Virus record (IMG/VR): IMGVR_UViG_3300036398_004571
Span: 1-20,030 of that record
DNA: 20,030 nucleotides
Source: a virus
Direction: 5' to 3' (one strand)
Numbering within the stretch: position 1 is the first letter of the stretch; each line of letters opens with the position of its first letter. Below are positions 12,655-20,030 of this stretch, piece after piece. The notes under the pieces were generated by a model, which did not search any database, was not told where the DNA came from, and saw nothing but the letters and a program-made list of their open reading frames with translations. Made by a program: the position numbers and the translations under genes.

Positions 12655-13814
12655 GATGCTATCTCAATTGGTTTCCTCAATAGTTGCTCATAGATCTTAA
12701 GTCTATTTATAGCAACTTTGTTAAGATCAAAATTTTCTTCTGTTAGCTTATGAAGTCTTCTACCCATCTCCTCTCGATGATCTCTTTCTTTAGCTATCTT
12801 AGTCAATATACGCACCCATTCAGTTTTAGGTGCATCATGATCTATTAGGTATCCAGTCTCTCCATTTATTATCCATTCATCATAGCACCCAACATTAGAA
12901 GCTACCAAAGGAATTTGATATCTTCCACATTCTGCTACCTTAATCTCAGACTTGGAATCGTTAAACTCATTCATTTCTAATGGTGCTAATGCAACATCCA
13001 TATTAGTAAAAAATGATCCATATCTATCTGTAGGTAATGCATAATGAATTCCAAAATTATTGTCCCTCTTCATATTACCTAGGAACTTAGCTTTGTAATT
13101 CTTCCAAACAGATACTTGCCAATCGTCTTTCTTTGTGTCTGGTGGAGGATGCCCATAAAAATCCCATCTGCAATTCTGTGGGCCTACACGCTGATTAACC
13201 ATTGCAGGGACACCAGCAAATACATGGAGATCCTGCTCATGGTGAATCCCTCCTGCCCAACCAAAACGGCAAATGTTCTTCTTCAACAGAACCCTTTGCA
13301 TATTCCAGCAAGGAAGATTATAATCTATTGAATTCTTTATAACTGCTAAGTATTTTGTACAGAATGGTTTTATTCTACTAGCAAACTTTTGTTGAGTTAC
13401 TGAGACTAAATCTGAGTGATGATATATAAACTTAGTTATTTCTCCTAACCCTCGCTCTTGATAAACACCATACAATCTATGTCCTTTGTACAAATCAGTT
13501 AATAGATCATCTGTATCGTAGTGTACAAACTTGCCAAACTCTTTAGCCTTACCTACGATTCTAGCTGTATAGTTTCCACCGTAGTTACTAAGGTTACTAA
13601 CCATTACTATATCAGCCCATTTCATATCCTCAAAAGGCCAATTAGGTATCCATTGTCCTGAACTGGGATCAACTCCCAAGGGGTTAAAGTTCATTCTAAC
13701 TTCTACCTTATCAGGATATAATTCAGCAAGTTTTTTATATGGAACTATGGCCCTGTAATAAGCACAACCGCCTTCATTAGCAGGGCAAACCAATATTTTT
13801 AATTTATCACTCAT
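12651..13814 (-). CDS. GT-B-type glycosyltransferase, group 1 (GT4-like, 387 aa)
   Basis: A full-length two-domain glycosyltransferase. The N-terminal part has PANEGGCAYYRAIVPYK (11-27), common in phage group 1 transferases, and an Asp cluster YDTDDL (99-104). The C-terminal domain starts near ICRFGWAGGIHHEQDL (181-196) and has APLEMNEFNDSKSEIKVAE (277-295), the E-x7-E-type donor site, followed by GYPLV-like YQIPLVAS. It is the first gene of the sugar cassette. The ATG comes directly after the U-run of the terminator at 13815-13854, and no ribosome binding site is seen, so it might be translated as a leaderless message or depend on read-through. It is less AT-rich than the cassette genes behind it: 30 of 60 bases at 13141-13200 are G or C. 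Confidence 0.88.
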   Translation of the reverse strand: MSDKLKILVCPANEGGCAYYRAIVPYKKLAELYPDKVEVRMNFNPLGVDPSSGQWIPNWPFEDMKWADIVMVSNLSNYGGNYTARIVGKAKEFGKFVHYDTDDLLTDLYKGHRLYGVYQERGLGEITKFIYHHSDLVSVTQQKFASRIKPFCTKYLAVIKNSIDYNLPCWNMQRVLLKKNICRFGWAGGIHHEQDLHVFAGVPAMVNQRVGPQNCRWDFYGHPPPDTKKDDWQVSVWKNYKAKFLGNMKRDNNFGIHYALPTDRYGSFFTNMDVALAPLEMNEFNDSKSEIKVAECGRYQIPLVASNVGCYDEWIINGETGYLIDHDAPKTEWVRILTKIAKERDHREEMGRRLHKLTEENFDLNKVAINRLKIYEQLLRKPIEIAS

Positions 13815-13854
13815 AAAAAAAATAAGAGCAGGGAGGGTAAATCCCTGCTCTTAT
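13815..13854 (-). terminator. Strong intrinsic terminator between replication block and sugar cassette
   Basis: Positions 13822-13834 and 13842-13854 form a perfect 13-bp inverted repeat with a GC-rich core (GAGCAGGGA) and a 7-base loop. On the minus strand it is followed by a run of eight T (13822 to 13815), which runs directly into the ATG at 13814. It is 18 bases after the stop of the lipoprotein gene and should end block A. Confidence 0.92.
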
Positions 13855-13872
13855 AAAAGTCAGTTATTTAAA

Positions 13873-14496
13873 TCAATCATGCATTATTTCTTGATTTTTT
13901 TGCTTAACAATAACATCCTGAGATTCCTTAGGTGCCAAAGTGACTGCCTTAGTCAAGTCAATCACAGCCTCACGCAAGTCATCAAAATCAGGCACCTTTC
14001 CGTCTTGGTTCGGACCTTCAACTCCGGGGACAATTCTCCTAACAGCCGTTACAGTATGCTTGCGGAAGCGGCTGGATAGGAAGGGTAGAATGACGATCAG
14101 CAATTGCATCCACGGTGCTGATCCCGGAATCGTTGACCCAAAAACATTTGCAATTAAACTAATTACATTCGGTGAAAGTACCTCTTGTGTTGCATTAGCA
14201 TCCAAAGTAACCACCATAGCACCTGCGGCATTTGTTAGATGATCCTTTGTAGTAATAACAGGTTGAGTACCTCGCCGTTCAAACTCGCCCTTTAATGCAT
14301 CCCCAACATCACCACCTAGAGTTTCTATTGGAATCACTACCGATTGCTGATTTTTCAAGGATTCAGCAGTGACATTACTAGTTTCTGTAATAACAAGGGG
14401 TGCTACAGGTTGTTCAGTATGCCCACTTCCAAAAGTGAAGCCAGCACAACTAAACAGCCCAAAAGCAAGCAAGCCAACAATAACAAAGTTTTTCAT
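13873..14496 (-). CDS. Putative lipoprotein with an internal membrane segment (207 aa)
   Basis: The N-terminus (MKNFVIVGLLAFGLFSCAG) is a lipoprotein signal with a slightly atypical lipobox LFSC and Cys17 as the expected lipid-bearing residue. A 110-residue polar region follows, then a hydrophobic stretch at about 128-142 (APWMQLLIVILPFL), followed by SSRFRKH, whose positive charges favour a cytoplasmic C-terminus of about 65 residues. A lipid anchor at one end and an inner-membrane segment at the other recalls one-component spanins, which fuse the inner and outer membranes at lysis; the long C-terminal tail is not typical of them. It has an AAGGAG ribosome binding site and follows the single-stranded DNA binding protein gene by 3 bases. 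Family not recognised. Confidence 0.7.
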   Translation of the reverse strand: MKNFVIVGLLAFGLFSCAGFTFGSGHTEQPVAPLVITETSNVTAESLKNQQSVVIPIETLGGDVGDALKGEFERRGTQPVITTKDHLTNAAGAMVVTLDANATQEVLSPNVISLIANVFGSTIPGSAPWMQLLIVILPFLSSRFRKHTVTAVRRIVPGVEGPNQDGKVPDFDDLREAVIDLTKAVTLAPKESQDVIVKQKNQEIMHD

Positions 14497-14499
14497 TAA

Positions 14500-15249
14500 T
14501 CAACTCCTTAGTTTAGAAATATAATCTCCACCTTCTTCTTCAGATTCTTCGTTGGGAGCATCTTTTTCAGAGGGGGTCAACTTACCTCCAATGGCAAGTG
14601 TTTCAGCAATTCTCTTAACCTCATCATACTCTTCCAACTTGACTAGACCATGGATATCGTGGAGTGTATCCATAACCTTTGCGATTTCAGCCTTTGTTCC
14701 CAAAGGTGAAGACTTTGGACGGGGCTGGGACTGATCATAGCGGGGCCATTGACCCTCCATATGCTTAACAATCTTGAAATCATGACCCTTCTCAATGTCA
14801 GTGATATCGCCAAAGTCTGAATCAATCATGGCCCCAACAATCTTCTGGAAGAGAATCATCCCGATGGAAAGAATCTTAACATCGTTAGTCTCTCGATCCA
14901 GAATATTCATGTAATATCTTGAACGAGGCTTGATTAGCCGTGCCAGAGCTTCATCTTCCTTCTTCGCAGTCTTCCAAAGACTGTAATAAAGATCACACAA
15001 CGGGCAAGATTCGTTATGGATCTTGCGACAATGGACATTCTTTACTTGCCCATTTTCCATCGGAATTCTATGGATCTTAGTCTCAGCATAGAATTCTTTT
15101 TCTTCTGTCTTAGATGGTAGGATACGGATGGTATTGGATCCATCCTTTACCTGATAAAACTTCTTGATGAAGTCATCTCCTCCTCCACCCTTGTTCTTGC
15201 CCATAAGTTCTTCGTGCTTCTTACGAAGCGCATTAAGATCAATACCCAT
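14500..15249 (-). CDS. gp32-like single-stranded DNA binding protein (249 aa)
   Basis: Coats single-stranded DNA during replication and recombination. It has the three-part layout of T4 gp32: a basic N-terminus (LNALRKKHEEL) for cooperative binding, a core opening with KDGSNTIRILPSK (35-47), and an acidic C-terminal tail (EESEEEGGD, 234-242) that contacts partner proteins. The zinc site is visible as His60, Cys74, Cys82 and Cys85 (spacing similar to T4 His64, Cys77, Cys87, Cys90), in the segment CRKIHNESCPLC. It is shorter than T4 gp32 (301 aa). A GGAG ribosome binding site precedes the ATG. The gene sits directly after the UvsY-like gene and close to the helicase, as expected for a replication block. 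Confidence 0.93.
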   Translation of the reverse strand: MGIDLNALRKKHEELMGKNKGGGGDDFIKKFYQVKDGSNTIRILPSKTEEKEFYAETKIHRIPMENGQVKNVHCRKIHNESCPLCDLYYSLWKTAKKEDEALARLIKPRSRYYMNILDRETNDVKILSIGMILFQKIVGAMIDSDFGDITDIEKGHDFKIVKHMEGQWPRYDQSQPRPKSSPLGTKAEIAKVMDTLHDIHGLVKLEEYDEVKRIAETLAIGGKLTPSEKDAPNEESEEEGGDYISKLRS

Positions 15250-15263
15250 ATTCAGTTCTCCTG

Positions 15264-15698
15264 TTATTTGTAAAGTTTAGTTTCTTCACGCTTGTTTGCG
15301 GACACCTGTTGCAGCATATCTTTCTTCTGCTCAAGTGCCCTAACCAAACCCTTCAATAGCTCGTAACGGAACGATAGCTCATTGATTAAGTTTAGGTGTT
15401 CTTTGTTGGTTTCGTCAGCCAGTACAGCATCATCAAGATCTTTGGCAGTTAATTTAGAGGTATTCTCAATACGAACATTCTTACGGAGCGTTGCCATGTA
15501 CTGACCATGGTCAGTTTCGGCATCAGATAGCTTTTTCTTAGCTAGTGCCATTAGCGCATGGTAGTACGAGTATGTGGACGCTTGTTTCGATAGTTCAGAG
15601 TCTACACTAACATCGTCAAACTTCAACACATTATCAGAAATAATGTGGTAGTTTTCCCAAGTAAAGTTATCTAGTGATTTTTCTAAAGTTTGGCTCAT
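15264..15698 (-). CDS. Candidate UvsY-like recombination mediator (144 aa)
   Basis: An all-helical, strongly charged protein with no enzyme motif. Its second half (DAVLADETNKEHLNLINELS, then FRYELLKGLVRALEQKKDM) resembles in spacing the end of T4 UvsY (137 aa), which loads the recombinase onto gp32-coated DNA. The first half has a helix pair (SYYHALMALAKKKLSDAETD) like that of UvsY. The similarity is from memory of the pattern and is weak at residue level. The context supports it: the gp32-like gene follows by 14 bases, and the genome carries a RecA and a gp46-like nuclease subunit. The ATG at 15698 lacks a visible ribosome binding site. An unrelated helical replication protein is the alternative. 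Confidence 0.6.
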   Translation of the reverse strand: MSQTLEKSLDNFTWENYHIISDNVLKFDDVSVDSELSKQASTYSYYHALMALAKKKLSDAETDHGQYMATLRKNVRIENTSKLTAKDLDDAVLADETNKEHLNLINELSFRYELLKGLVRALEQKKDMLQQVSANKREETKLYK

Positions 15699-15740
15699 TG
15701 TAGTGCTTTGTATAGTGCGGTCATGAATTTATAAGAGTAG

Positions 15741-16061
15741 TCAAGTAGATTTATTTTTATTTAAATTAGGATTTTTCAATAAAAAGTTAGCTTCTGTAAG
15801 AATATCTAGGTTTCCTAGTTGATCAACACTTAAATAATCTCCAGCCTCTCCAATTTTTTGTAAAATATTTGGATTAAACTGTCCAGAATCAAGCACCCCA
15901 AACTTAAAAGGTATTTTATAATAAAAAACACCATCTATGACATTTGTAATTGTATAATTATTATAGTTTTCAAATCCCCAAATACCAGATCTTTGTACTG
16001 AAAATCTACTTCTTTTTGTTTGTTTTCTAACGAAAATTTCTCTAGGATTAATATCACTCAT
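15741..16061 (-). CDS. Hypothetical protein downstream of the helicase (106 aa)
   Basis: Not recognised. The N-terminal third is basic (REIFVRKQTKRSRFSVQRSG), the middle has a beta-rich stretch (YTITNVIDGVFYYKIPFKF) and the end is Asn/Lys-rich (LLKNPNLNKNKST). It starts inside the helicase gene with an 8-base overlap (ATGAGTGA), and AAGGAG stands about 9 bases before the start. The position between the DnaB-type helicase and the UvsY/gp32-like genes suggests a replication accessory protein, possibly one acting with the helicase, but the sequence gives no direct evidence of this. Confidence 0.75.
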   Translation of the reverse strand: MSDINPREIFVRKQTKRSRFSVQRSGIWGFENYNNYTITNVIDGVFYYKIPFKFGVLDSGQFNPNILQKIGEAGDYLSVDQLGNLDILTEANFLLKNPNLNKNKST

Positions 16062-17367
16062 TTTCTATACTCCTTACAGGGTCATCACACTCTGACATTC
16101 GAAGAATGTTATAGTCTACTTTAGCTGGAACCGTAAATCTAGGGACCCCGTTTCTAGACTTCATAATATATACTCTCATCATACCATTATCAAATTCTTC
16201 TTCAGTCTGATTTAAAGACATGGAGAAATCACAAGGGCGAATTTTACCATAAGAATCTCCAAGCTCGACATCCGTGATAATACTACGCATTCTACCTTGG
16301 CGGTTAGTTTGTGTCGCAGTCCAAATTAAAATATCTTGTTCCATGGCTAAACCACGAAGTTCTTCTGCAATTCGTTGCTGGGCTTGATACTCATGTTGAA
16401 TATCTCTAGTGGAACGCAATAGTTCAAGATAATCAATAATAATAATTTGTGGGACAAAATCATTATGATTCTTAAGTTGAACAAGTAAACTTCTAATTGT
16501 ATTGACTGATGCCATCAAAGTTGGGTATTCTTTAATAACCAATTTACCTTTGAACACAGTCTGAAACTTATCCAATCGTTCCTTTACAGTTAGTTGATGC
16601 TTAGGATCTTTCAACTTAGCTTGGGGGACTAGAGTCATGATTGAATCAAACCTCTGTGCAATCTTATCTTCACTCATTTCAAGAGAAATATAGAGCACAT
16701 TGTGGCCGTCAATCAGAGCTTGAACACCTTGATTAACTAGATAAAGAGACTTGCCTACTCCGGGGGGTGCAACAACCATGGCTAGCTCCTTAGAACCTAA
16801 TCCGCCTTCCAAAGATTTATCTATTGAAGGGAATACAGTTCTAAATTTTACCGATGTTTTATCCTTACTAAAAGTTCTAGTCCAGCGATCAGAAAAATCA
16901 GTAAAATAGTCTTGCCCAATATCTACTGTTTTACCAACTAGAAGTGCCTTCCTTACTAATTCCTCAACCTGCTCAACCTTGTTCTCCTTGATTAGAAGGA
17001 TGCTTTCTGCAATAGCAGCTTTCATAGCTTCTTTCTTGGCAAACGATTCAATCAAATCAACAACATATTCTGAATTATTGATTGTTGAAGTATCCAAGGA
17101 GTTAATATAATTTAACTCATCTTCATAATCTGAGATATGTTCTCTAGATCCAAGATCTTTCTTAAGATCTTCTAAGATAAATACATCTGATGGTAGTGTA
17201 TGATATTTATCATAGTAAGACTGGACTACAGTAAAAATCTTACTGTGACTAGGAAACTCAAAATACTGAGGTTTTACAAGTCCTACGATTTGTAGATAGA
17301 AATCGTTGTTGGACTTGAGGAAATAAAGTATTGCCCGTTGAATGTTCTCGTTGAATTGGTATGCCAT
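16054..17367 (-). CDS. dnaB: DnaB-family replicative helicase (437 aa)
   Basis: Hexameric helicase that unwinds DNA ahead of the phage replication fork. The N-terminal domain (1-150) is helical, as in DnaB, and the C-terminal RecA-like domain carries the superfamily 4 motifs: Walker A APPGVGKS (200-207), the catalytic Glu region YISLEMS (226-232, E230), Walker B IIIIDYLELL (308-317, D312), the TQTNR motif (352-356, Gln353) and KSRNG (403-407, Arg405 as likely arginine finger). Length and order match DnaB and phage gp41-type helicases. It starts one base after the stop of the zinc ribbon gene with an AAGAAGAAG-type weak binding site. No primase or helicase loader is seen in the window. Confidence 0.93.
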   Translation of the reverse strand: MAYQFNENIQRAILYFLKSNNDFYLQIVGLVKPQYFEFPSHSKIFTVVQSYYDKYHTLPSDVFILEDLKKDLGSREHISDYEDELNYINSLDTSTINNSEYVVDLIESFAKKEAMKAAIAESILLIKENKVEQVEELVRKALLVGKTVDIGQDYFTDFSDRWTRTFSKDKTSVKFRTVFPSIDKSLEGGLGSKELAMVVAPPGVGKSLYLVNQGVQALIDGHNVLYISLEMSEDKIAQRFDSIMTLVPQAKLKDPKHQLTVKERLDKFQTVFKGKLVIKEYPTLMASVNTIRSLLVQLKNHNDFVPQIIIIDYLELLRSTRDIQHEYQAQQRIAEELRGLAMEQDILIWTATQTNRQGRMRSIITDVELGDSYGKIRPCDFSMSLNQTEEEFDNGMMRVYIMKSRNGVPRFTVPAKVDYNILRMSECDDPVRSIENE

Positions 17368-17368
17368 T

Positions 17369-17839
17369 TCACTTCTTCTTCTTGGTTACAGAAGTATGTC
17401 TATTAGAGATATCCTCGGTTATTTTTCTTGACCTTTCAATTTTTTCTGAAGTCTCCTTATCAGACAACTTTTTAATTACTCCATCTTTAGCCATTTTTTC
17501 CCAATTAAAACTTACTTGTTTATATCTACCTTCTTTTTGGGAAAGTCTTTCCCCAGACTCTGCTATGGATCTTTTTAAGAATTTATTAGCTGAATCCTTG
17601 TCAAATCCCTTTGCAGCAAATTTACGATACCTTTGCTTTACTGTGTAGAAATCCATAGCACCTTTATTAGCTGCTCCACCACAACCATCATCGCCAAAAC
17701 TAAAATTTATTTCACAGAAATATCTTTCACATTTAGCTTTGCACTGTTTACATTTGATTTTTTTGGGAGCCTTGCCTATACGAGCTTCTGACTCCCAAAT
17801 AATCATACAATTTTCACAGTTGTATTCGTAGATAGGCAT
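17369..17839 (-). CDS. FmdB-type zinc ribbon protein (156 aa)
   Basis: It starts MPIYEYNCENC, the hallmark of FmdB-type zinc ribbon proteins. Cys8 and Cys11 with Cys30 and Cys33 (CKQC) would bind one zinc; Cys37 and Cys42 follow close by. After a Gly-rich turn (GDDGCGG) the rest is a basic helical region unlike the short FmdB proteins, ending in Lys residues. The ATG at 17839 overlaps the stop of the ribonucleotide reductase gene by one base (TGATG); the frame is open further upstream, but the family start argues against using it. FmdB proteins are called regulatory, and their exact role is not established. The tail could bind DNA or RNA. It is probably made in step with the reductase. Confidence 0.8.
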   Translation of the reverse strand: MPIYEYNCENCMIIWESEARIGKAPKKIKCKQCKAKCERYFCEINFSFGDDGCGGAANKGAMDFYTVKQRYRKFAAKGFDKDSANKFLKRSIAESGERLSQKEGRYKQVSFNWEKMAKDGVIKKLSDKETSEKIERSRKITEDISNRHTSVTKKKK

Positions 17840-19740
17840 CAGGCACCACAGCCTCCTCCAACCATAGAACACGCTTGTCCATCAGCTACGCCAGTCTCTA
17901 CTGAAGTTTTCATGTATTTTTCAATATTTTCAGTAGTGAGTGGGATTGCTGCTAGTGGTTCTTGCCCCTTAGAACCTGCACGATATACAGTTAACCCCTT
18001 CAAGTATTGTGCATATTCCAAAGAAGATTGATTAAAATCTTCAGGCTTGGCTGATGCTGGTAGGTTAATTGTTTTACTTATGCAGGAATCAATATACTTT
18101 TGAATTGTAGCTTGTACTTTAATATGCTCTTCTGGAGTTACATCGTAAGCACCTACGAATACATCTAACTTTTTATTTTGGTTATAGTACTCTTGGAACA
18201 AGGGGTCCACTACAACTTCTTCCTTCCAAACATTCGCATGTCTCCAACGACGATGATACATGGCAGCAAAAATAGGTTCGATTCCGCTTGATACACCATG
18301 CAACATAGAAATTGTACCACAAGGTGGTATTGTAAGCATTACAGCATTACGAATACCATATCTCTTGATTAACATACGGATTCTAGCTGGGAGTGTCTTG
18401 GCAAATTCTTCTCTTAAGTATAGACCAGATTCAAATGCAGGGAATGGAGCCTTGTCTCTGGCTAGATATACCGATTGCATATAAGCCTCGTCACGGATTG
18501 TTGAGAATAGTCTTTCTAGGAACTCCAAGCATTTCTCTGATCCATACCGTATACCGAGCTTGATTAGCATATAGTGTAACCCTGTTACACCCAACCCGAT
18601 TCTACGAGAACGCTCCCCTACTTGCTTGCATTCTTCTGTTGGGAATGAATTTACAGTAAGAACATTATCCAAGAATCGAACACCTGTTCTTATTGTCTTT
18701 GCTAGTCGCTTCCAATCTACATCCTGTCCGTTTTCAGTAACCATATTGCTTAAGTTAATATTACCTAAGCAGCAATTACCATAACTAGGTAAACTAATTT
18801 CTCCACATGGATTAGTTGAATCCAACTTTTCGAAGTAAGAAACATTAGTATAACTATTAGCTAGATCAATATTGTAAATACCCGGATCCCCGCTTTCAAC
18901 AGCGTTAGTCCAAATCTTATTCCATAAATCTCTAGCACGGAAGTCTTGCTTCCCAACAACCTCAAATTGATCCATCCAATGTTGCTTATGGAAATTATTT
19001 GCACGAGCAATTGCATCTTGCTCATTTAAAGCAACAACAGTTATATTTTCTCTTCTGTTCTGGTCAGTATTAAATCTAATTACATCATAACAATGATATT
19101 CCTTGTTATTAAATGTAAAATGCCAAGGTTCATTAAACTCAATAGCTTCTAAGAATCTATTAGTAATAGCTACTGAGATATTAAAATTAGTTAATTGCTT
19201 TTGATCTAATTTAACATGAAGGAACTCAAGAATATCTGGATGAGTTACATTCAGAATACCCATTAGAGCAGTTCTACGATTCTTTCCTGCACGAACATGG
19301 TTTCCTACTTCGTTGATCATTTGTAGGACGGAAACTGCTCCGGGGGCAGAATTAGCAACATTTCCTATATCATCACCACGGGGTCTAATTTTACTAACAT
19401 TAAATCCAACCCCTCCTCCTGCACAGGATATACGATACATATCCATTACAGTTTTTCCAATTGAATCAACATTATCCTCTGGTATGATGACAAAACAGTT
19501 TAGCAGATTCTGTCTACGGCTTCTACCTGAGCCGTAAATAATTCTACCTCCGGGAATGAAGTCTCCAGATGCAATAGCTTCATAGAAGGCTCTCTCGACC
19601 CTTTCCTTTTCATCGTCTTTTTCAGCAGAAGCGATTACTTTAGATATTGCTTTTGCTCTATCAGACCACTTAGTCTCTCCGGGATAAGCATAGCGAGCTT
19701 CGAAAATTTCTTGACCTAGTTTATTTAATTGCGTAATCAT
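17839..19740 (-). CDS. nrdJ: Class II (adenosylcobalamin-dependent) ribonucleotide reductase (633 aa)
   Basis: Reduces ribonucleotides to deoxyribonucleotides for phage DNA synthesis, using a B12 coenzyme instead of a separate radical subunit. Seen: first redox Cys82 (LNCFV), NPCGE (310-314) with the thiyl-radical Cys312, Asn310 and Glu314, second redox Cys in GNCCLGNINLS (321-331), the phosphate-binding IPPCGTISML (471-480), CISKTINLPASA (553-564) and a C-terminal Cys pair (624 and 631) to renew the active site. No N-terminal ATP-cone and no radical-transfer tyrosines at the end are seen, which favours class II over class I. Residues about 214-264 look like an extra 50-residue insertion. The start overlaps the gp46-like gene as TAATG, with AGGAGA upstream. 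Dependence on host or environmental B12 is inferred. Confidence 0.9.
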   Translation of the reverse strand: MITQLNKLGQEIFEARYAYPGETKWSDRAKAISKVIASAEKDDEKERVERAFYEAIASGDFIPGGRIIYGSGRSRRQNLLNCFVIIPEDNVDSIGKTVMDMYRISCAGGGVGFNVSKIRPRGDDIGNVANSAPGAVSVLQMINEVGNHVRAGKNRRTALMGILNVTHPDILEFLHVKLDQKQLTNFNISVAITNRFLEAIEFNEPWHFTFNNKEYHCYDVIRFNTDQNRRENITVVALNEQDAIARANNFHKQHWMDQFEVVGKQDFRARDLWNKIWTNAVESGDPGIYNIDLANSYTNVSYFEKLDSTNPCGEISLPSYGNCCLGNINLSNMVTENGQDVDWKRLAKTIRTGVRFLDNVLTVNSFPTEECKQVGERSRRIGLGVTGLHYMLIKLGIRYGSEKCLEFLERLFSTIRDEAYMQSVYLARDKAPFPAFESGLYLREEFAKTLPARIRMLIKRYGIRNAVMLTIPPCGTISMLHGVSSGIEPIFAAMYHRRWRHANVWKEEVVVDPLFQEYYNQNKKLDVFVGAYDVTPEEHIKVQATIQKYIDSCISKTINLPASAKPEDFNQSSLEYAQYLKGLTVYRAGSKGQEPLAAIPLTTENIEKYMKTSVETGVADGQACSMVGGGCGA

Positions 19741-20030
19741 TAAGATCTCCTTGATAGATACGATACACCGTTTTGTTTTGTTACTGTTAAGACTTTACAA
19801 TTATCTATTAACGATTTTAGATAATTGTTATGTGTTATTATAAATAAAGTCTTATCTTTCTTTAGTTCGGATAGTAGTATGTAGAGTCCATCTAAACCAT
19901 CCTGATCTAAATTTTCACCAACTTCATCCAAAAACATTAAGTTAGTGCTATCTCTTTTAGTATTAGTGAGTAAACTTTGTAATCCTAACATTACTGCTAG
20001 GCTTATTTTACGCTTTTCACCACCAGATAA
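19740..20030 (-). CDS. Rad50/SbcC/gp46-like recombination nuclease ATPase subunit, 5' part cut off
   Basis: Only the C-terminal 96 residues are inside the window; the frame is open to the edge. They contain the ABC signature LSGGEKRKISLA (directly at the edge), Walker B LMFLDEV, the D-loop ENLDQDG and the switch histidine in ITHN, so this is the second half of an ABC-type ATPase head. Together with the replication context this points to the large subunit (T4 gp46, SbcC, Rad50) of the nuclease that resects DNA ends. The partner gp47/SbcD-like nuclease would be expected outside, to the right. The stop codon overlaps the start of the reductase gene. Confidence 0.88.
   Translation of the reverse strand, partial: LSGGEKRKISLAVMLGLQSLLTNTKRDSTNLMFLDEVGENLDQDGLDGLYILLSELKKDKTLFIITHNNYLKSLIDNCKVLTVTKQNGVSYLSRRS

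Noticed and set aside
17839-17872. Longer start for the zinc ribbon protein at 17872
   Set aside because: The extension overlaps the end of the reductase gene and precedes MPIYEY, the usual start of the family.

Overview
The window looks like part of a tailed-phage genome with a Gram-negative-type host. All supported genes lie on the minus strand. They are packed with overlaps of 1 to about 65 bases, and no gap without a gene exceeds about 125 bases. The gene set is that of a lytic phage: recombination and replication proteins, nucleotide-metabolism enzymes, a tRNA and many small unknown genes. The host type rests on a lipoprotein signal and on GGAG-type ribosome binding sites. The exact phage and host cannot be named from the sequence. 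The vitamin-B12-type ribonucleotide reductase, and a RecA rather than a UvsX, separate it from classical T4.

Read in the direction of transcription (right to left), hairpins divide the window into four blocks and a tRNA. Block A (20030 to about 13855) is the replication and recombination block: a Rad50/SbcC/gp46-like ATPase (cut by the window edge), class II ribonucleotide reductase, an FmdB-type zinc ribbon protein, a DnaB-family helicase, a small unknown protein, a UvsY-like candidate recombination mediator, a gp32-like single-stranded DNA binding protein and a membrane lipoprotein. It ends in a strong intrinsic terminator at 13815-13854.

Block B (13814 to 5279) is a sugar cassette: four glycosyltransferases of different types, GDP-mannose 4,6-dehydratase, a three-domain sugar C-methyltransferase, two FkbM-type methyltransferases and one unknown small protein. 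A MazG-like pyrophosphohydrolase and a secreted protein resembling the choice-of-anchor E type follow. The centre of this block is visibly more AT-rich than block A, which suggests separate acquisition. It ends in a terminator hairpin at 5242-5278.

Block C (5241 to 1375) holds a CMP/dCMP-type deaminase, RecA, four small unknown genes, a single-ring ClpA-type unfoldase carrying an IGF tripeptide where ClpP-binding unfoldases have theirs, and perhaps one overlapping small ORF. Block D (1312 to 181) holds two very short genes and one long, very basic and probably disordered protein. It ends in an 18-bp terminator hairpin, followed by the 5' part of a tRNA-Ile(UAU).

The most notable points are the Clp-like unfoldase with its apparent ClpP-docking loop, terminators whose U-tract touches the next start codon (one also burying that gene's ribosome binding site), a complete phage-borne glycan cassette, and a strong GC-rich hairpin inside a small coding gene. 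All functional calls come from reading motifs by eye; no database search was possible.
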